Shown: positions 1 through 8,448, numbered from the stretch's first letter. The stretch is DNA of 52,840 bases from Candidatus Protoclostridium gallicola (GCA_904387375.1 CAJFLE010000010.1:1-52840), one strand, 5' to 3'. Translations and numbers: made by a program. The notes: a model not told the origin generated them from the letters alone.

Positions 1-109
1 TGCGGCTGGAAGCCTATTCGGAGCGTCTTAAGACGCAAGCCGGTAAAATGCCCTTGAAGGGCCAGTGCATACCACGCGTTCAACGCGTGGTATTGATTGC
101 CTTGCCATG
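1..109. other. Chain of short perfect hairpins, no gene
   Basis: No ORF is convincing here. The stretch holds consecutive small inverted repeats: GGCTGGAAGCC (about 4-14), GCGTCTTAAGACGC (23-36), GCCCTTGAAGGGC (50-62) and an 11-bp stem with a 3-base loop at about 69-93 (ATACCACGCGT / ACGCGTGGTAT). Together with the next terminator that makes five hairpins in under 150 bases. It could be the 3' end of a structured RNA that begins left of the window, or a string of palindromic repeats. I do not recognise a known RNA family. Confidence 0.4.
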
Positions 110-111
110 CA

Positions 112-143
112 AATGCGCCGCCGATAACATTCGGCGGCGCATT
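112..143. terminator. Strong bidirectional hairpin terminator
   Basis: A perfect 13-bp stem (AATGCGCCGCCGA / TCGGCGGCGCATT) with a 6-base loop TAACAT. On the minus strand it lies 45 bases after the stop codon of the oxidoreductase gene ending at 189. The U-tract is poor on both strands, so termination efficiency is uncertain. Confidence 0.55.
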
Positions 144-188
144 GTCGTATTTCTTATATCGTTTATTCATTGCTGACGCGGCTTTCGG

Positions 189-1721
189 TCAGGAGAACTT
201 GGCATAAATGCGGTCGGCGGCGCGCAGGCCGTCGGCGGCGGACGACGTTATACCGCCCGAGTAGCCGCTTCCTTCTCCGCACGGATATACGCCGGGATGA
301 GTCACGCTTTCGCCGCTCTCGCTCCGCAGCAGGCGCACAGGCGACGAAAACCGCGTTTCCGGGCCGGTCATGACGGTGTCCGGATCGTCAAAGCCACTGA
401 GCCGCCTCGCCATATCCGGAACGGCGACCTTCAGCGTTTCCGCGGCGACAGCCGGCAGGATATCCGCAAGATTTATCGGCACGACGCCGCGGGCGTATGA
501 CGGAGTGACGGATCCGAAGCCGCTGCCCGCTCTGCCGCGGGCGAAGTCCTCCCACCGCTGCGCCGGCGCGCGGTAATCCCCGCCGGCAGCGGCAAACGCC
601 GCGCGCTCCAGTCTGCGCTGAAATTCCATACCCGCGAACAGATCGTCGGAGCCGAAGTCGGACAGCCGCAACTGAACGAGCAGCGCGCTGTCGGCGTTCT
701 CGCCGGCGCGCGCGTAATCGCTCATTCCGTTGGTTACGACGCCGCCCTCCTCGCTTGCCGCGGGCACAACGACGCCGCCCGGGCACATACAGAAAGTAAA
801 CGCCGTGCGCGCGCCGGCATGCGACACGAGTTTATAATCGGCGGGCGGCAGCAATCCGCGTGCCCTGCCGTATTGAGCCATGTCTATGGCACCCTGTCTG
901 TGCTCTATCCTGACGCCTACGGCGAACTCCCGCGCTTCCATCGCCATACCGCAGCGGCGCAGCGCGGCGAAAGTATCGCGCGCGGAGTGACCGGGCGCAA
1001 TTACGAGCGCGTCCGCGTACTCCTCATACGTCTCGTTTTTATTTATATCGTACAGCGTTGCGGTTACTCTGCCGCCGGAGCATGCAAGGCTTTCCAGCCG
1101 CGTGGAGAAACGAACCTCGCCGCCGCAGGACAGAATATATGCGCGCATGTTGCGCACTACGCCTTTCAGTCTGTCGCTGCCTATATGCGGTTTGCCGAGA
1201 TACGTCACCTCTTCGGGCGCGCCGAACCTTGCGAACGTCGCAAGTACGTCGGCGTTATAACCGCTGTGGGTCTGCGTATTCAGCTTGCCGTCCGAGAACG
1301 TACCCGCGCCGCCTTCGCCGAACTGCACATTGTTGTCCGGGTCGAGCCTGCCGCCCGAAAAAAAGCGCGCTACCGCCGCTGAGCGGGTATCTACGTCCGT
1401 GCCGCGGTCGATAACTACGGGAGCGAAACCGCGGTCCGCAAGGCGCAGCGCGCAGAACAGCCCGGCCGGGCCGCTGCCGACTATCATGATCTTTTTTGCC
1501 TCGCCGCGGTATCTCCCGAGAGGAGCCGGGCACGGCGCTTCGTCCGTCGAAAACTCTACGGAGCACACGTAATGTATGTCGTGTTTCTTACGCGCGTCCA
1601 GCGACATTTTAAGTATGCGGAAATACGCGGGGCGTGCGCCGAGCCGACGCTCCGCGATGCGGCGGAGCTCATCCTCGCCCTCGCCGGGCGTCAGCTTTAT
1701 ATTGTCCAGCCTGACGATCAT
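189..1721 (-). CDS. FAD-dependent dehydrogenase (COG2509-like)
   Basis: A 510-residue flavoprotein. The first 85 residues form a small alpha/beta domain typical of this family. A Rossmann FAD-binding motif follows (VGSGPAGLFCALRLADRG), then the conserved segment around PDNNVQFGEGGAGTFSDGK, and the C-terminal part ends with a second FAD contact (YPCGEGSGYSGGITSSAADG). This matches the uncharacterised FAD-dependent dehydrogenases of COG2509; the substrate is unknown. The reading frame is open much further upstream, across the neighbouring gene. I chose the ATG at 1721 because it begins the conserved domain (MIVRLDNIKL) and overlaps the stop of the upstream gene as ATGA, which implies translational coupling. 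The gene is the second of a two-gene transcript starting near 2870. Confidence 0.85.
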   Translation of the reverse strand: MIVRLDNIKLTPGEGEDELRRIAERRLGARPAYFRILKMSLDARKKHDIHYVCSVEFSTDEAPCPAPLGRYRGEAKKIMIVGSGPAGLFCALRLADRGFAPVVIDRGTDVDTRSAAVARFFSGGRLDPDNNVQFGEGGAGTFSDGKLNTQTHSGYNADVLATFARFGAPEEVTYLGKPHIGSDRLKGVVRNMRAYILSCGGEVRFSTRLESLACSGGRVTATLYDINKNETYEEYADALVIAPGHSARDTFAALRRCGMAMEAREFAVGVRIEHRQGAIDMAQYGRARGLLPPADYKLVSHAGARTAFTFCMCPGGVVVPAASEEGGVVTNGMSDYARAGENADSALLVQLRLSDFGSDDLFAGMEFQRRLERAAFAAAGGDYRAPAQRWEDFARGRAGSGFGSVTPSYARGVVPINLADILPAVAAETLKVAVPDMARRLSGFDDPDTVMTGPETRFSSPVRLLRSESGESVTHPGVYPCGEGSGYSGGITSSAADGLRAADRIYAKFS

Positions 1722-2869
1722 GAGAGCAGTCCTTCCGCTATCCTGCGAGCACAGGAAAAGGCCCAATGAAGATTGAAGCCCCCGCACTCCCCGTCCACGT
1801 CGAGGATTTCTCCGGCAAAGTACAGTCCCTGAGAGTATACGCTTTCCAGGTCGTCCGTTACTTCGTTCGTCGGAATTCCTCCGCGCGTGACCTGCGCGCT
1901 GTCGAAGCCCAGCGTGCCCTGCACGCTCAGCGTGAAATGCTTTACCGCGCGTGCGATCTCCGCCGGATCGGACGACGGGCAGCGGCGCATTACGGCGCGT
2001 CCTATCTGATTGTTGAGCGTGCCGGAGAGCAGTTCGCCATGCTCGTATCCGGCGCCAAGCTTGCGCCGCACGTCGCGCGCGACTGTTTCTTCGTCCGTAT
2101 CGGGAAGAAACGCTATATCCAGCGTCACACCGCTCAGTCCCGTCACGAAATACGACAACGAAAAAACGGCGCTGCCCGTCACCCCGTAATCGGCGAAAAT
2201 AACGTCGCCGCGGGCGCTGCCGAGCACACGTCCGCCCGAACGCGCAGTTACCATGCAGTCGGCGCGCAGGCCTTTGAGCGTGCGTATATGTTCCGTGTCC
2301 GTCTTGATCTGCACGAGAGAAGGCAGAAGAGGCGTGACCGTGTGGCCGAAACGCGCGGCGATCTCGTATCCGCTGCCGTCGCTGCCCAGCTGCTTCTGCG
2401 CTTTTCCGCCCGTGCACAGTACCGCCTTGTCCGCAGTTATCCTGCGTCCGTCATCGAAAATAACGGTGTACCCTTTTTCCAGACTGCGGACGCGCGATGG
2501 GAGCATTACGTCGATATTCTTTGCCGCGCCGACGGTGCGTCTGAGCGCGTCGGTCAGCGCGGAAGCCTGCCTGCCCAGCGGGTACACGCGGCCGCGGGAG
2601 TCTGCGGAAAACGAGAACGGAAAAGCGCCGAGCACCGATTCGTAATCGCTGCCGGCGATAAGGCGTATGAGCGCGCGGTCGCCGTGGTATCTTTCGGCGC
2701 AGACCGCGGTATTGGTAAGGTTGCCCTGGCCGTTGCCGGTGGCGGACAGCTTGCGTCCGACCCGGTCGCCGGCCTCGATGAGAGCGACGGAAAGATCGCT
2801 GCCCGCAAGCAGCGAAGCGAGATACAGTCCGGACGCCCCGGCTCCTATTATGGCGACGTCGTATTTCAT
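1718..2869 (-). CDS. BaiN/HI0933-family flavoprotein
   Basis: A 383-residue NAD(P)/FAD-dependent oxidoreductase of the HI0933/BaiN/YtfP family. It starts with the dinucleotide-binding motif IIGAGASGLYLASLL, followed by the family signature GRKLSATGNGQGNLTN. The C-terminal segment has GGIPTNEV and the second flavin motif GEILDVDGECGGFNLHWAFSCG-like region. Members are flavoenzymes of uncertain substrate; BaiN itself acts in bile-acid 7-dehydroxylation, but that role cannot be inferred here. The ATG at 2869 starts the conserved domain and sits only 6 bases after a consensus -10 box, so the mRNA is probably leaderless; I see no Shine-Dalgarno site. The stop overlaps the next gene by 4 bases. Confidence 0.85.
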   Translation of the reverse strand: MKYDVAIIGAGASGLYLASLLAGSDLSVALIEAGDRVGRKLSATGNGQGNLTNTAVCAERYHGDRALIRLIAGSDYESVLGAFPFSFSADSRGRVYPLGRQASALTDALRRTVGAAKNIDVMLPSRVRSLEKGYTVIFDDGRRITADKAVLCTGGKAQKQLGSDGSGYEIAARFGHTVTPLLPSLVQIKTDTEHIRTLKGLRADCMVTARSGGRVLGSARGDVIFADYGVTGSAVFSLSYFVTGLSGVTLDIAFLPDTDEETVARDVRRKLGAGYEHGELLSGTLNNQIGRAVMRRCPSSDPAEIARAVKHFTLSVQGTLGFDSAQVTRGGIPTNEVTDDLESVYSQGLYFAGEILDVDGECGGFNLHWAFSCARRIAEGLLS

Positions 2870-2875
2870 ACGGAA

Positions 2876-2904
2876 ATTATAACATCGGCGGCGCGCGCAG
2901 TCAA
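2876..2904 (-). promoter_or_regulatory. Sigma-A promoter, leaderless start for the BaiN-like gene
   Basis: TTGACT at 2904-2899, 17-base spacer, TATAAT at 2881-2876. The expected transcription start, about 7 bases further, falls on the A of the ATG at 2869. Confidence 0.75.
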
Positions 2905-2957
2905 GACAAAACCCCGCCATGCGCAAAAAAACGCACGCGGGGCAATATATATTCGGT

Positions 2958-3716
2958 TTATATTACGTAGCCGCCCGAAACGTTAAGCACCTCGCCCGTC
3001 ATGTACGAGGACAGGTCGGATGCCAGGAACAGCGCGGCGGACGCCACGTCGTCGGGCATGCCTATGCGGCCGAGCGGAATCTCGCGCCGTATTTCTTCCG
3101 TTTCCTCTTCCGAAAAACAGGACAGCATATCGGTAGCGATCGCGCCGGGCGCAACGGCGTTGACGCGAACGCCGCAGGGCGCAAGCTCCTTCGCAAGCGC
3201 TTTGGTAAACCCTATAACGCCCGCTTTTGCCGCGGAGTACACAGCTTCGGTGCTCGCCCCTTTCAGCCCCCACACCGACGAAATATTGATTATGCTGCCG
3301 CTTCTGCCGAAAGCGAAATCGTCGTAAAAGGCACGGGAGGTATATATCGCCGATTTCAGATTGTCGCCGAGCATGCGCTCGGTTTCCTCTTCGGTCATGT
3401 CGCACAACAGCTTATACGCCGACGAGCCGGCGTTGTTCACGAGCGTGTGCGGCCTGCCGAATTCCCCGAGCACGGCCTCGCGCAGTCTGGCGGCTCCGTC
3501 CGGCGAAGACAGATCGGCCCGCACGGCTATCGCATGCGCGCCCGACCGAGACAGCTCGCTCAGCAGCCGCGCCGCGGCATCCTGCGACGAGCGGTAAGAA
3601 AATGCCACGCGGCAGCCTGCCGCGGCGAACCTGCGCACTATCTGCGCGCCTACGCCTTTCGCCCCGCCCGTGACGACGGCGACGCGGTCAGTAGTTGTCG
3701 GGAAGATCGTTTTCAA
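2958..3716 (-). CDS. FabG-like short-chain dehydrogenase/reductase
   Basis: A 252-residue classical SDR. Visible motifs are the NADPH-binding TGGAKGVG near the N-terminus, the NNAG motif, the catalytic serine in INISSVWG, and the catalytic YxxxK in YSAAKAG. The family-typical C-terminus is MTGEVLNVSGGYVI. It most resembles 3-oxoacyl-ACP reductase, but SDRs are too promiscuous for a firm substrate, and no other fatty-acid synthesis gene is nearby. No ATG is available: the frame offers TTG at 3716 or TTG at 3749, both inside the end of the upstream MurF-like gene. I prefer 3716 because it gives the usual FabG length. It is the last gene of the ribU operon. Confidence 0.82.
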   Translation of the reverse strand: MKTIFPTTTDRVAVVTGGAKGVGAQIVRRFAAAGCRVAFSYRSSQDAAARLLSELSRSGAHAIAVRADLSSPDGAARLREAVLGEFGRPHTLVNNAGSSAYKLLCDMTEEETERMLGDNLKSAIYTSRAFYDDFAFGRSGSIINISSVWGLKGASTEAVYSAAKAGVIGFTKALAKELAPCGVRVNAVAPGAIATDMLSCFSEEETEEIRREIPLGRIGMPDDVASAALFLASDLSSYMTGEVLNVSGGYVI

Positions 3717-5268
3717 ACAGCACCGCCGCTTTGCCGCTCTCTTCGGCAAGCAGTTCGCGCGCTTCGGCGAGCGACGCGACCGTCTTTATGTTTTCTTCGG
3801 GCATTCCCGCTTCCTCGGCGCCCGCTTTTATCTGCTTCGCGCGTCTGCCGACAAGTATGGCGAGATCGCAGACCGCGGCTATACGGCGGCCGAACTCCCT
3901 GTTCGCGTCCGCTTCCAGCTCGCCCAGCTCCACGATGCCGGGCGTGACTATTATCTTTCTGCCCTCGAAACAGCCCAGCACCTCGACGGCGTTTTTCGCG
4001 CCTTCGGTATTGGAGTTGTACGCGTCGTCGATGACGGTCTTGTCGCCCGCGGCAATGAGTTCGAGCCTGTGCGGCACGGGTGCGAGCTTTTCGCAGGCGC
4101 GGGCGCAGGCGCACAGAGGCACGCCAAGTTCGAGCGCCGCTGCGGCGCAGGCGGCTATAAGCGCGGGGATATGCCTGCCGAGCAGGCGCGTGGACACCTT
4201 TACGGTTTCTCCGCCCGCTGTAAGAGCAAAGCGGCTGCCGAAGGAGCCGAATTCCACGTCCGAAAATTTTACGGTACAGCCATCGCAGTCGCCCGCAAGC
4301 GCCTTGCGGCCGCCGAAGCGTTCCGCAAGTTTCGCCGCGCCTGCGTCCGCGCAGTTGAACACGGCCAGTCCGCCTTCGGGCAGGGCTTCGGCGAGTTCGT
4401 ATTTGGTATCGGCGATCGCTTCGAGCGAGCCGAAAGTTTCGTAGTGCTGGCTGCCCACGCCGGTGATTATGCCGAGATCGGGCTTGGCGACGTCGCACAG
4501 CTCTTTTATGTCGCCGCGGCGGCGCGCGCCCATTTCGGCGACGAGAATGTTGTCGTCCGGCTCGAGCGAGTCGTTGACGGTGCGGCAGATGCCGAGCGGC
4601 GTGTTATAGCTGCCCGGGCTGGCGCAGACGCGGTACTTCGTCGACAGCATGGCGAAAAGTATGTTTTTCGCCGTCGTCTTGCCGTAGCTGCCCGTTATGC
4701 CCACGACTTTAAGTCCGGCGGATTTGAGTTTTTCCACTTCCTCGGTCGCGTCCTTAATGAAGGATTTTGCTATCATCCTCTCGAACGGATAAGTGATTCC
4801 GTACGACGCGAGGCAGATCAGGGGCACGAACAGAGGGAGCAACGCGTATCCGGCTTCGAGCATGGGGGTCTTCGACAGTCCCCAGCCGCCGACCGAAAGC
4901 GCGATGCAGAGCACCGTATTCACCATAATGAGCCGGCGCATGCGCGGCGTGACGGCGAGCGGCACGCGCGAGCCTTTACGGTACGCGAGCACGCAGAACG
5001 TTATGCCGAAAAACACGAAAAACAGGTAGGAAAACCAGTGCACGTTATCCTGCGGAAAACAGAAGTTGAACAGCAGCGTCATGCCGACGGCAAAAAAGGC
5101 GTAAGAAAAATATCTGAGCAGATAGTCGAAATGCGACAGTTTCAGCCAGTTCCATACGCCGTGCAGCCGATACGACGACAGCTGATACATGTGCAGCATT
5201 TTTATGCTCACCGCGCTCAGCAGCACCGTCGACGCGAATATGAAGATTATATCGAGTACCGTTTCCAT
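3688..5268 (-). CDS. Membrane-anchored MurF-like Mur ligase
   Basis: A 526-residue protein in two parts. Residues 1-165 hold about five hydrophobic segments and no Mur ligase N-domain. From about residue 185 there is a standard Mur ligase core: ATP-binding GSYGKTT (193-199), the central-domain segments EMGARRRGDI and GVGSQHYETFGS, and a C-terminal domain containing VIDDAYNSN, typical of MurF. MurF adds D-Ala-D-Ala to UDP-MurNAc-tripeptide in peptidoglycan synthesis; here the UDP-sugar binding N-domain appears replaced by a membrane region, so the substrate may differ, for example a lipid-linked one. Start ATG 5268 overlaps the upstream stop (TGATG). The downstream SDR begins inside its last codons. 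A separate canonical murF elsewhere in the genome is likely but cannot be seen. Confidence 0.8.
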   Translation of the reverse strand: METVLDIIFIFASTVLLSAVSIKMLHMYQLSSYRLHGVWNWLKLSHFDYLLRYFSYAFFAVGMTLLFNFCFPQDNVHWFSYLFFVFFGITFCVLAYRKGSRVPLAVTPRMRRLIMVNTVLCIALSVGGWGLSKTPMLEAGYALLPLFVPLICLASYGITYPFERMIAKSFIKDATEEVEKLKSAGLKVVGITGSYGKTTAKNILFAMLSTKYRVCASPGSYNTPLGICRTVNDSLEPDDNILVAEMGARRRGDIKELCDVAKPDLGIITGVGSQHYETFGSLEAIADTKYELAEALPEGGLAVFNCADAGAAKLAERFGGRKALAGDCDGCTVKFSDVEFGSFGSRFALTAGGETVKVSTRLLGRHIPALIAACAAAALELGVPLCACARACEKLAPVPHRLELIAAGDKTVIDDAYNSNTEGAKNAVEVLGCFEGRKIIVTPGIVELGELEADANREFGRRIAAVCDLAILVGRRAKQIKAGAEEAGMPEENIKTVASLAEARELLAEESGKAAVLFENDLPDNY

Positions 5269-5981
5269 CAGTTCAAAAACGAGTCCAGCGCGCTCGCGAA
5301 CGCGGTATGATTCTCCGCGTACGCGAAGTGTCCGCCCTCTAAAAACACGAGCTTGCCGCGCTTTATACCGCGTTTAAGACGCCTCGCCATATACGGCGGC
5401 GTTTCACGGTCGCGGCGACCCCACACGATAAGCGTCGGGCAATTTATTTTATCCAGGCAGGGCGTCAGATCCTCGCCCACTATGCGCGCGAATACGCCGC
5501 GAAGATATTCCGGCATCGCCAGCCAGTCGGGAGAATAGTATTTCGTAACGTCCCGCCCTCGGGCCTTATCGCGCCTGAACGCCAGGCGACGCAGCCGGTA
5601 CAGCAGTCCGCGCCGCGGTTTAAGCCCCGCCGCGCTTACGAGCACGAGCTTTTCGGCCCTGTCCGTTTCCGCGGCCAGCCTTATGGCCACTCTGCCGCCG
5701 AAGCTGTGCCCGATCGGGATAAATCTGCCCAAACCGAGCGCGTCGGCAGCCGCGGCGGTCAGCCGTACGTAATCGCCGAGCGACCAGTCGGGCGGAGGCG
5801 GATCGGAAGCCCCGAAGGGCGGAAAATCGAGCGCGGCGCACGTCCTGCCGCGCGACGCGAAATAATCGAACGCGCCGCCGAAAGACAGCGCGCTGCCGCC
5901 CCAGCCGTGCAGGAACAAAAGCGGAGTGCCGCTGCCGCGGCACACTTCGGCGTTTACGCCCACTCCGAGATCGAGTTTCAG
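5268..5981 (-). CDS. Alpha/beta hydrolase
   Basis: A 237-residue alpha/beta-hydrolase fold protein. It has the oxyanion-hole segment LLFLHGWGGS, the nucleophile elbow GHSFGGR, the acid region WGRRDRETP and the catalytic histidine in EGGHFAYAEN. No signal peptide is visible, so it is probably cytoplasmic; the substrate is unknown. The start is unusual. Within the gap after rimI there is no ATG, GTG or TTG before the conserved core, but a CTG at 5981 overlaps the rimI stop as CTGA and is preceded by a GGGAG motif. The frame is open upstream to 6104 through rimI, which I regard as overlap. It sits between rimI and the MurF-like gene in one operon. Confidence 0.75.
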   Translation of the reverse strand: MKLDLGVGVNAEVCRGSGTPLLFLHGWGGSALSFGGAFDYFASRGRTCAALDFPPFGASDPPPPDWSLGDYVRLTAAAADALGLGRFIPIGHSFGGRVAIRLAAETDRAEKLVLVSAAGLKPRRGLLYRLRRLAFRRDKARGRDVTKYYSPDWLAMPEYLRGVFARIVGEDLTPCLDKINCPTLIVWGRRDRETPPYMARRLKRGIKRGKLVFLEGGHFAYAENHTAFASALDSFLN

Positions 5982-6403
5982 TTCTCTCCCGCCCCCTTGC
6001 GCATTATGTATGCGCTCTTCTCTCCGTAATATTTTTTTCTTTCGCCCGCTGTCCGGAAGCCGCGCGAGGAGTACAGCGCTATCGCCGCCGCATTGCTCTC
6101 GCACACTTCAAGATATACGCTTTCCGCGCCCGCAGCGGACAAAGCCGCGTCGAGCAGTGCGCCGCCCAGTCCGGAGCGGCGGCGGTCTTCGGACACCGCT
6201 ATCGACATCACGCAGCCTTCGCCGAGCACCGTTTCGATGCAGACGTAGCCGTTCAGCGCCCCTCCGTCGCAGTCCACGAGGAAGGTGCAGCGTTCGTTAT
6301 TTATGGCGTCCAGCGTCGCGGACTCGCTCCACGGCGGCGTTACGTACGCCGTCATGAGCGCGTGCACCGCGGCGAGATCGGACGGTTCAGCCTTTCTTAT
6401 CAT
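5978..6403 (-). CDS. rimI: Ribosomal protein S18-alanine N-acetyltransferase
   Basis: A 141-residue GNAT acetyltransferase. The acetyl-CoA binding motif is SEDRRRSGLGGALL, and the C-terminal motif B reads YLEVCESNAAAIALYSSRGF, the pattern characteristic of RimI. RimI acetylates the N-terminal alanine of ribosomal protein S18. It lies directly after tsaB, overlapping it by 17 bases, which is the common tsaE-tsaB-rimI order in Bacillota and supports the assignment. Confidence 0.88.
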   Translation of the reverse strand: MIRKAEPSDLAAVHALMTAYVTPPWSESATLDAINNERCTFLVDCDGGALNGYVCIETVLGEGCVMSIAVSEDRRRSGLGGALLDAALSAAGAESVYLEVCESNAAAIALYSSRGFRTAGERKKYYGEKSAYIMRKGAGEN

Positions 6404-7040
6404 TCTTCGCTTCCAGGTCGCGCTCGGCCTGAGGTTTGCGGATGTAAAGCGGCTGCAGCTCGCTGCCGCTCACGGCGTTTTTCATGCCGCGCTCAACCGC
6501 AACGGCGAACGCGTCGCCGAACTCGGTCGGGACGTGCGCGCCCGGCACGCCGTCCGCGCTTGCCGCGTCCGCGTATACGCCGAACGGTTCGTCCACGGTG
6601 CCCACGAAATCGGCAAACTCCTCCTTCGTCAGGCAGCGCGGCTCCATGAGCGTATGGAGCGCAGAGTCGTATACGGCGGTATAGCGCAGGCCGTTGCCGG
6701 CGTTGCATACCGCTATCACCGTTTCCTCGCCCCTGTTATTATATGCCAGCAGGTCGAGAGCGGTGACGGGTACGACGGGCTTGCCGAACACGTACGCAAA
6801 CGCTTTTATCGTCGCCATGCCTATGCGTATACCCGTGAAAGAGCCGGGGCCGGTCACGCAGGCGAAGCAGTCCATGTCCGCAAGCGAGGCTCCGCACCTT
6901 TTCAGGCAGGCGTCCAGCTCGGGCATAAGCGCGACGGACGCGGCCTTGAAATCGGCGCACTGAAAATATTCGCGCCTGCCGCCTTTTACGACGAGCACTT
7001 TGAGTATATCCGAGGCCGTGTCTACCGCAACGTAATTCAT
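6387..7040 (-). CDS. tsaB: tRNA t6A biosynthesis protein TsaB
   Basis: A 217-residue ASKHA-fold protein. It begins YVAVDTAS and has the TsaB hallmark GPGSFTGIRIGMATIKAF. TsaB forms a complex with TsaD and TsaE that makes N6-threonylcarbamoyladenosine at position 37 of tRNAs reading ANN codons. Like other TsaB proteins it lacks the full catalytic metal site of TsaD. Its partner TsaE is encoded just upstream as part of the RibU fusion; tsaD is not in the window. It overlaps yhbY by 4 bases (ATGA) and rimI by 17. Confidence 0.92.
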   Translation of the reverse strand: MNYVAVDTASDILKVLVVKGGRREYFQCADFKAASVALMPELDACLKRCGASLADMDCFACVTGPGSFTGIRIGMATIKAFAYVFGKPVVPVTALDLLAYNNRGEETVIAVCNAGNGLRYTAVYDSALHTLMEPRCLTKEEFADFVGTVDEPFGVYADAASADGVPGAHVPTEFGDAFAVAVERGMKNAVSGSELQPLYIRKPQAERDLEAKNDKKG

Positions 7041-7330
7041 AATTCTATGTGTTTGATTCCTTTTTTGTCGCTGTAACGGTACAGCACTATCTTACTGCCT
7101 ATGCGGCAGACCGCTTCGGCGCGCAGTTTCATTTCCAGCACGCGCATGAGATCGTCCGCGTCGTAATCGCAGTTCCTGAGCACCGACACCTTTATGAGTT
7201 CGCGCGCCGAGAGAGCGGCGTCCAGCCCCTCTATGAGCGCGTCGCTTATCTCGCCCTTGCCTATCTGAAATATGGCGGGCTGAGTCGATGCGAGTCCTTT
7301 GAGTTTTGCTCTCTGTTTACTGCTGAGCAT
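7037..7330 (-). CDS. yhbY: YhbY-type CRM-domain RNA-binding protein
   Basis: A 97-residue single CRM-domain protein of normal length. It starts LSSKQRAKLKGLA, has the conserved segment FQIGKGEIS(D), and the C-terminal RIGSKIVLYR that replaces the usual GxxF-type loop region. YhbY associates with pre-50S ribosomes and is thought to help ribosome assembly. It overlaps the tsaE stop by 14 bases and the tsaB start by 4. Finding it between tsaE and tsaB is unusual but fits a ribosome/tRNA maturation operon. Confidence 0.88.
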   Translation of the reverse strand: MLSSKQRAKLKGLASTQPAIFQIGKGEISDALIEGLDAALSARELIKVSVLRNCDYDADDLMRVLEMKLRAEAVCRIGSKIVLYRYSDKKGIKHIEL

Positions 7331-8414
7331 TTACCGTGATTTCCCTTTCGTTGTCTCCGAGGCGGGCGATATCCACGCGTATGCAGCCGCGCGGCAGCAC
7401 GCTCTCTATCTGCGACGGCCACTCTATGAGCGTGACCGTGTCCGGATTGCCGAATTTTTCGTTTATGCCGCACGCCTCGGCTTCGGCGCCGTCGTGAAGG
7501 CGGTATGCGTCGATATGTACGAGTTCCAGCCTGTCGCCGGAGTATTCGCAGCACAGCGTGAACGTCGGACTCTTTACGTCGCCTTTGACGCCCAGCGCTT
7601 TCGCCACGCCTTTGGCGAACACCGTCTTGCCCGCGCCGAGATCGCCGGACAGCAGCACTACTTCGCCGCCCTTGAAACCGGAAGCGAGACGTTCGGCGAA
7701 ACGCTCCGTTTCTTCGGCGCTTTTCGTGACCGTTTTATCCATACCGATATTATACACCGCGCCGCCATTCTTTGCAAGCGAATTGGCCTTTTTACGCGGC
7801 GCAAATATGCGTTTGAGCGCGACGGACAGGCGTTTGTAGAGCAGGAAGGTCAGAATACTGACCGAAGCGGACTTGATGACGTTGAACGCGAGAAACCACG
7901 GCCACAGATCGGCGAACGCCGCGCCTGCGTCGGCATAGCCGAGAGAGACGAGGAACTCGCCCACGAGGGGGAAGGTTATGAATCTGTTGCACAGCAGCGC
8001 CACGCAGATCTGGCATACGCAGCCTATTCCCATGCCGATTATCACCCAGCCGATGCCCTTTTTATACCGGTACAGAACGGCCGGGGGCAGCGCGAAGGCT
8101 ATGCCCATAAGCAGGTTGGCCAGCTCGCCCACGCCGCCGAACGTCGGCTTCGTGATAAAGCACAGCAGCTGCTTCACGCATTCGATCAGCACCGCGCCCA
8201 CCGGGCCGGTAAGGTATCCGCCCAGCATCGTCGCGAGGTTGGAAAAGTCCAGCCTGAGTATCTGTCCCACGACCGGAACCATTGCGAAAATGGGGATTTC
8301 CAGCCAGCTCAGCCCGTAGCTCACCGCCGCGAGCATCGCCATAGTCACGATGTTTTTCGTGCAGAAAAACTCTTTCGCTCTTTCTTTTACTCTTTCTCCG
8401 GCTCTGCCTGTCAT
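7317..8414 (-). CDS. RibU-TsaE fusion (riboflavin ECF S component + t6A ATPase)
   Basis: A 365-residue open frame joining two normally separate proteins. Residues 1-205 are a RibU-type ECF transporter S component with about five or six membrane segments; the riboflavin role is supported by the FMN riboswitch upstream. Residues 225-365 are TsaE, with Walker A GDLGAGKTVFAKG and the segments VKSPTFTL and LIEWPSQIE. TsaE drives the TsaB-TsaD cycle in t6A formation. No stop codon separates the parts. The TsaE portion begins with its own ATG at 7742, which lies 6 bases after a TATAAT box, so TsaE may also be made alone. The fusion ATG at 8414 has AAGGAG upstream. Either this is a true fusion or RibU lost its stop and reads through. 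Confidence 0.82.
   Translation of the reverse strand: MTGRAGERVKERAKEFFCTKNIVTMAMLAAVSYGLSWLEIPIFAMVPVVGQILRLDFSNLATMLGGYLTGPVGAVLIECVKQLLCFITKPTFGGVGELANLLMGIAFALPPAVLYRYKKGIGWVIIGMGIGCVCQICVALLCNRFITFPLVGEFLVSLGYADAGAAFADLWPWFLAFNVIKSASVSILTFLLYKRLSVALKRIFAPRKKANSLAKNGGAVYNIGMDKTVTKSAEETERFAERLASGFKGGEVVLLSGDLGAGKTVFAKGVAKALGVKGDVKSPTFTLCCEYSGDRLELVHIDAYRLHDGAEAEACGINEKFGNPDTVTLIEWPSQIESVLPRGCIRVDIARLGDNEREITVNAQQ
7749..7777 (-). promoter_or_regulatory. Internal promoter for leaderless tsaE
   Basis: TTGCAA at 7777-7772, 17-base spacer, TATAAT at 7754-7749, then 6 bases to ATG 7742. It lies inside the ribU-tsaE frame, in the linker between the two domains. It would give a leaderless tsaE-yhbY-tsaB-rimI transcript independent of riboflavin control. 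Confidence 0.65.
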
Positions 8415-8448
8415 AATAAAACCGCTCCTTACAAAAATAAAGGGGCGG
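8405..8448 (-). promoter_or_regulatory. Hairpin sequestering the ribU ribosome-binding site
   Basis: In the transcript CCGCCCCTT (8448-8440) can pair with AAGGAGCGG (8430-8422) apart from one mismatch. The 3' arm contains the ribU Shine-Dalgarno AAGGAG. This is the likely expression platform of the FMN riboswitch; the following TTTTATT could also allow termination. Confidence 0.55.

Noticed and set aside
1722..2417. A 742-residue minus-strand frame suggesting the FAD dehydrogenase extends to 2417
   Set aside because: The extra 232 residues are arginine-rich low-quality translation lying across the BaiN-like gene in another frame. The conserved domain starts at ATG 1721.
5982..6104. N-terminal extension of the alpha/beta hydrolase to 6104
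   Set aside because: The added residues overlap the end of rimI and are not like a hydrolase N-terminus or signal peptide. CTG 5981 with CTGA overlap is more likely.
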